DNA of 8,639 bases, taken from contig JANRKG010000245.1 of assembly GCA_033763635.1 (NCBI GenBank), positions 1 through 8,639 on the forward strand. Reading direction: 5' to 3'. The DNA comes from JANRKG01 sp033763635. Its GTDB lineage: Bacteria; Cyanobacteriota; Cyanobacteriia; GCF-001939115. Of the stretch, positions 6,671 through 8,639 are shown piece by piece; position 1 is the first letter of the stretch; each line of letters starts with the position of its first letter. The notes beneath the pieces were generated by a model. That model had not been told where the DNA came from and did no database searches. It saw only the letters and a program-made list of their open reading frames with translations. The position numbers were made by a program, and so were the translations under genes.

Positions 6671-6676
6671 TAGGAT
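6671..6676 (+). promoter_or_regulatory. -10 element of the NtcA-dependent glnA promoter
   Basis: TAGGAT matches TAN3T and lies 22 nt after the NtcA box, the spacing typical of NtcA-activated promoters, which lack a -35. Transcription should begin near 6683, giving a leader of about 170 nt. TATCTT at 6665 is a less well placed alternative. Confidence 0.75.
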
Positions 6677-6705
6677 TGTTCAGGTGTATACAGCTACTCA
6701 ATAGA

Positions 6706-6789
6706 ATGGGCACCAAGAGGGACAGTTCATACACTTGTCTATCCACCTGTTTATCTGTCTGTCTATTTACCTGCCCATCTAGGTTCTAG
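6706..6789 (+). CDS. Candidate Cys-repeat small ORF in the glnA leader
   Basis: A 27-codon ATG-to-TAG frame lies between the predicted glnA transcript start and the glnA ribosome site, ending 63 nt before the glnA ATG. After MGTKRDSSYT it reads CLST, CLSV, CLFT, CPSR and then F: cysteine every fourth residue, because the DNA beneath is a 12-nt imperfect repeat in the same register. No convincing ribosome site is seen upstream, and I know of no homologue. It could be a leader peptide or a chance frame in repeat DNA; the second is at least as likely. Confidence 0.22.
   Translation: MGTKRDSSYTCLSTCLSVCLFTCPSRF
6736..6783 (+). repeat. Four imperfect 12-nt tandem repeats in the glnA leader
   Basis: Units are TGTCTATCCACC, TGTTTATCTGTC, TGTCTATTTACC and TGCCCATCTAGG. 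A weaker fifth copy (AGTTCATACACT) precedes them. The tract has few purines and should be weakly structured as RNA. Confidence 0.65.
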
Positions 6790-6796
6790 ATTCTCC

Positions 6797-6820
6797 CACC
6801 ATATCCTTCACCATATCCTT
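6797..6820 (+). repeat. Perfect 12-bp tandem duplication
   Basis: CACCATATCCTT occurs twice in a row, ending 20 nt before the glnA ribosome site. The period is the same as that of the repeat upstream. Confidence 0.85.
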
Positions 6821-6840
6821 ACGGATCTGCCCAGAATTTT

Positions 6841-6846
6841 AAGGAG
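6841..6846 (+). promoter_or_regulatory. Ribosome binding site of glnA
   Basis: AAGGAG, 6 nt before ATG 6853, is one of the strongest ribosome sites in the window and fixes the glnA start. Confidence 0.85.
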
Positions 6847-6852
6847 TACTTC

Positions 6853-8274
6853 ATGCCCGAGACCCCCCAAGACGTTTTAAAGATGATCAAGGATCAAGAG
6901 ATCCAAATGATCGATCTGAAGTTCATTGATATGCCGGGAATTTGGCAACACCTCACTCTCCATGCCAGCCAGATTGATGAAAGTAGCTTCACGGATGGTG
7001 TGGCCTTTGATGGTTCCAGTATTCGGGGCTGGAAGGCGATCAATGAATCTGACATGTCGATGGTGCTTGATCCCACCACTGCCTGGATCGACCCCTTCAT
7101 GGCAGAGCCTACCCTCAGCGTGATTTGCAGCATTCAGGAACCTCGGACAGGTGAACCCTACTCCCGGTGCCCCCGTGTGATTGCTAGCAAGGCGATCGAC
7201 TACCTGAAGGCTACGGGGCTGGGTGATACGGCCTATATCGGTCCTGAAGCTGAATTCTTCGTGTTCGAAGATGTGCGCTTTGACCAGGCAGAAAACCGGG
7301 GCTACTACTACGTCGATTCCGTCGAAGGCCGTTGGAACTCTGGTCGCACAGAAGAGGGTGGAAACCTGGGTTACAAGCCTCGCTACAAGGAAGGGTATTT
7401 CCCGGTTGCACCCACCGACACGCTGCAAGATATCCGGACTGAAATGCTCTTGACGATGGCGAAGTGCGGCGTTCCCATCGAGAAGCATCACCATGAAGTG
7501 GCAACGGGTGGACAGTGCGAACTGGGCTTCCGGTTTGCAGAACTGGTAAAGGCGGCTGACTACTTGATGACCTACAAATACTGCATCAAGAACGTGGCTC
7601 GGAAGTACGGGAAAACCGTTACCTTCATGCCCAAGCCCCTCTTTAATGACAACGGTTCCGGGATGCACACTCACCAATCCATTTGGAAAGATGGGCAACC
7701 CACCTTCTGGGGCGATGGCTACGCCAACCTGAGCCAAACGGCTCTGTGGTACATCGGGGGGCTGTTGAAGCATGCGCCTGCTCTGCTAGCCCTGACCAAC
7801 CCCAGCACCAACTCTTACAAGCGTCTGGTTCCTGGCTTTGAAGCACCTGTGAACCTGGCCTACTCTCAAGGGAACCGCTCGGCTTCCATCCGGATTCCTC
7901 TCTCTGGTAGCAATCCCAAGGCGAAGCGTCTGGAATTCCGTTGTCCCGATGCGACTGCGAACCCCTACCTGGCATTCGCAGCGATGCTCTGTGCTGGGAT
8001 CGATGGGATCAAGAATCAAATTGACCCCGGTGAACCTCTGGATGTGGACATCTACGACCTTAGCCCTGAAGAACTGGCGAAGGTTCCTTCGACCCCCGGT
8101 TCTCTCATGGATGCTCTGGAAGCTCTCAAGTCTGACCATGAGTTCCTGACGGTTGGGGGTGTCTTCACCGAAGACTTCATTAACACCTGGATCAGCTACA
8201 AGCTCGATAACGAGGTGCTGCCTATGAACCTGCGGCCCCACCCCTACGAATTCGCACTCTACTATGATGCGTAG
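6853..8274 (+). CDS. glnA: Glutamine synthetase type I (GlnA)
   Basis: GlnA joins ammonium to glutamate using ATP and is the entry point of nitrogen into metabolism through the GS-GOGAT cycle; the enzyme is a cytoplasmic dodecamer. The 473-residue length is that of cyanobacterial GSI. Landmarks are FDGSSIRGW (N-terminal latch), metal ligands E132 and E134 in GPEAEFF, E215 and E223 in HHHEVATGGQCELGF, the ATP-site motif KPLFNDNGSGMHTHQS with H272, and the glutamate flap VPGFEAP with E330. Y401 in IYDL aligns with the tyrosine adenylylated in enteric enzymes, but cyanobacterial GSI is controlled by inactivating factors (GifA/GifB) rather than adenylylation; no gif gene lies in this window. Transcription is from an NtcA site, and a strong terminator follows. 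Confidence 0.98.
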   Translation: MPETPQDVLKMIKDQEIQMIDLKFIDMPGIWQHLTLHASQIDESSFTDGVAFDGSSIRGWKAINESDMSMVLDPTTAWIDPFMAEPTLSVICSIQEPRTGEPYSRCPRVIASKAIDYLKATGLGDTAYIGPEAEFFVFEDVRFDQAENRGYYYVDSVEGRWNSGRTEEGGNLGYKPRYKEGYFPVAPTDTLQDIRTEMLLTMAKCGVPIEKHHHEVATGGQCELGFRFAELVKAADYLMTYKYCIKNVARKYGKTVTFMPKPLFNDNGSGMHTHQSIWKDGQPTFWGDGYANLSQTALWYIGGLLKHAPALLALTNPSTNSYKRLVPGFEAPVNLAYSQGNRSASIRIPLSGSNPKAKRLEFRCPDATANPYLAFAAMLCAGIDGIKNQIDPGEPLDVDIYDLSPEELAKVPSTPGSLMDALEALKSDHEFLTVGGVFTEDFINTWISYKLDNEVLPMNLRPHPYEFALYYDA

Positions 8275-8298
8275 TTTCGTAAAGTAGTTAGTTAACTC

Positions 8299-8328
8299 AA
8301 AAGCCATCCAAATTGGATGGCTTTTTTG
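8299..8328 (+). terminator. Intrinsic terminator of glnA
   Basis: A perfect 10-bp stem (AAGCCATCCA / TGGATGGCTT) with a 3-nt loop runs into six T, about 25 nt after the glnA stop. The A and T flanks can lengthen the stem to 12 bp. Confidence 0.93.
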
Positions 8329-8340
8329 ATGGAGAAGGTT

Positions 8341-8408
8341 GGAAATGGTTGATGGGGAATGCTCTACCCCTATCCCCTATTTCCCATTCCCCATCAACCA
8401 TTCCCTAT
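8341..8408. repeat. Heptamer tandem repeat folding into an 18-bp inverted repeat
   Basis: Six tandem heptamers run from 8367 to 8408: CCCCTAT, CCCCTAT, TTCCCAT, TCCCCAT, CAACCAT, TCCCTAT. The left segment AATGGTTGATGGGGAATG (8344-8361) is the exact complement of 8385-8402, leaving a 23-nt loop. It resembles the short tandemly repeated heptamers known from cyanobacterial intergenic DNA. No gene is in it. Confidence 0.75.
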
Positions 8409-8442
8409 GTCCCTGAGTGTCTTGCAGCATTCCTAGAAGCAC

Positions 8443-8448
8443 TATAAG
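8443..8448 (+). promoter_or_regulatory. Weak -10 candidate for the last gene
   Basis: TATAAG has TTGCAG (8422-8427) upstream at a short 15-nt spacing. It is located 37 nt before the ATG of the last gene. The match is weak, and the call rests mainly on position after the glnA terminator. Confidence 0.25.
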
Positions 8449-8485
8449 CTGGTAGCCGAAGAGGACACACTAGGATAACACTGCT

Positions 8486-8639
8486 ATGGCGACCTATCAA
8501 CCCGATCCCGATATGCTGGCAACTCAGAACTTATCTAACAATGAAATGGTTAGTGAGTTGATGGAGGCCACAACCAGTATTGTTGATATCATCGAAACGG
8601 TCATCTCCAGTCTGGAACAGGACGATTCAGCAATGGTCA
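8486..8639 (+). CDS. Unrecognised protein, 3' end outside the window
   Basis: An ATG frame stays open for 51 codons to the window end. It begins MATYQPDPDMLATQNLSNNE, followed by a hydrophobic and acidic stretch (MVSELMEATTSIVDIIETVISSLEQDDSAMV) that looks like one amphipathic helix. AGGA stands 10 nt before the ATG, a rather long spacing; ATG 8513 is an internal alternative. There is no signal peptide or known motif in what is visible. It lies after the glnA terminator and the heptamer repeat, so it is probably transcribed on its own. I do not recognise the family and suggest no function. Confidence 0.6.
   Translation, partial: MATYQPDPDMLATQNLSNNEMVSELMEATTSIVDIIETVISSLEQDDSAMV

Larger units (their letters stand above)
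6397..6852. other. apcF-glnA divergent intergenic region (456 nt)
   Basis: From left to right: an apcF leader with a small ACAAT/ATTGT inverted repeat (6424-6437); a possible minus-strand apcF promoter with TTGAAT (6477-6482) and GATAAA (6454-6459) spaced 17 nt; a TTTTGTATCTT word (6520-6530); a 9-bp hairpin with one G-U pair (6541-6569); the NtcA box and glnA -10 (6635-6676); then a purine-poor glnA leader with 12-nt repeats and a 27-codon frame. The apcF promoter call is weak. No RNA gene is recognised, and the glutamine-binding glnA RNA motif is not evident by eye. Confidence 0.5.

Noticed and set aside
6686..6697. A second NtcA-like site, GTATACAGCTAC
   Set aside because: The spacing is GTA-N6-TAC instead of N8, and it lies downstream of the expected transcript start.
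6683..6852. glnA leader as a glutamine riboswitch
   Set aside because: I looked for the conserved core of the glutamine-binding glnA RNA motif and did not see it by eye; the leader is mostly pyrimidine-rich repeats. A covariance-model search would be decisive.
6877..7773. 298-codon open frame antisense to glnA
   Set aside because: It lies entirely within glnA on the other strand, with no family motifs. The glnA protein is intact with all active-site motifs, so this is an effect of codon use.
7786..8307. 173-codon minus-strand frame over the glnA 3' end and terminator
   Set aside because: It is antisense to conserved coding sequence and would begin inside the glnA terminator, with no recognisable protein motif.

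Overview
The window comes from a cyanobacterium. The evidence is apcF, which encodes a phycobilisome core subunit, a glutamine synthetase gene behind a consensus NtcA promoter, a cyanobacterial-type MoaA, one exact HIP1 octamer (GCGATCGC) and many near-HIP1 GATCG words, and short heptamer repeats of the kind common in cyanobacterial intergenic DNA. Genus or species cannot be given from this sequence. Most genes are ordinary core genes; the unusual content lies in the signalling genes at the left edge and in the intergenic regions.

Layout. 1-3538 (+): a three-gene signalling operon. It has a response regulator with REC, degenerate GGDEF and pseudo-REC domains (its 5' end lies outside the window), a two-TM, two-PAS sensor histidine kinase, and a single-domain CheY-like regulator whose GTG start lies inside the kinase gene. 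3602-4603 (+): moaA, the first step of molybdopterin synthesis. 4604-4729: convergent spacer holding the rpsD terminator and a repeat-like fragment. 4730-5338 (-): rpsD, encoding ribosomal protein S4, with a roughly 165-nt leader rich in hairpins. 5564-5821 (+): yidD, divergent from rpsD. 5890-6396 (-): apcF, convergent with yidD; its likely terminator hairpin covers the yidD stop codon. 6397-6852: long divergent regulatory region between apcF and glnA. 6853-8274 (+): glnA with a strong terminator. 8275-8485: a heptamer repeat that forms an 18-bp inverted repeat. 8486-end (+): start of an unrecognised gene cut by the window edge.

How the genes fit together. The first three genes look like one phosphorelay unit: a kinase with two candidate receivers, one intact and one fused to domains that have lost key residues. 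The glnA promoter is a textbook NtcA class II site (GTA-N8-TAC, then TAGGAT 22 nt downstream). The right NtcA half-site also belongs to a second, larger inverted repeat reaching the -10 region.

The candidate most worth following is in the glnA leader: a 27-codon open frame in which four imperfect 12-nt repeats encode a Cys-x-x-x repeat (CLST, CLSV, CLFT, CPSR). It may be a leader peptide or only a chance reading of a pyrimidine-rich repeat. I see no tRNA, rRNA, CRISPR array, transposase or phage gene, and no clear new multi-gene system.
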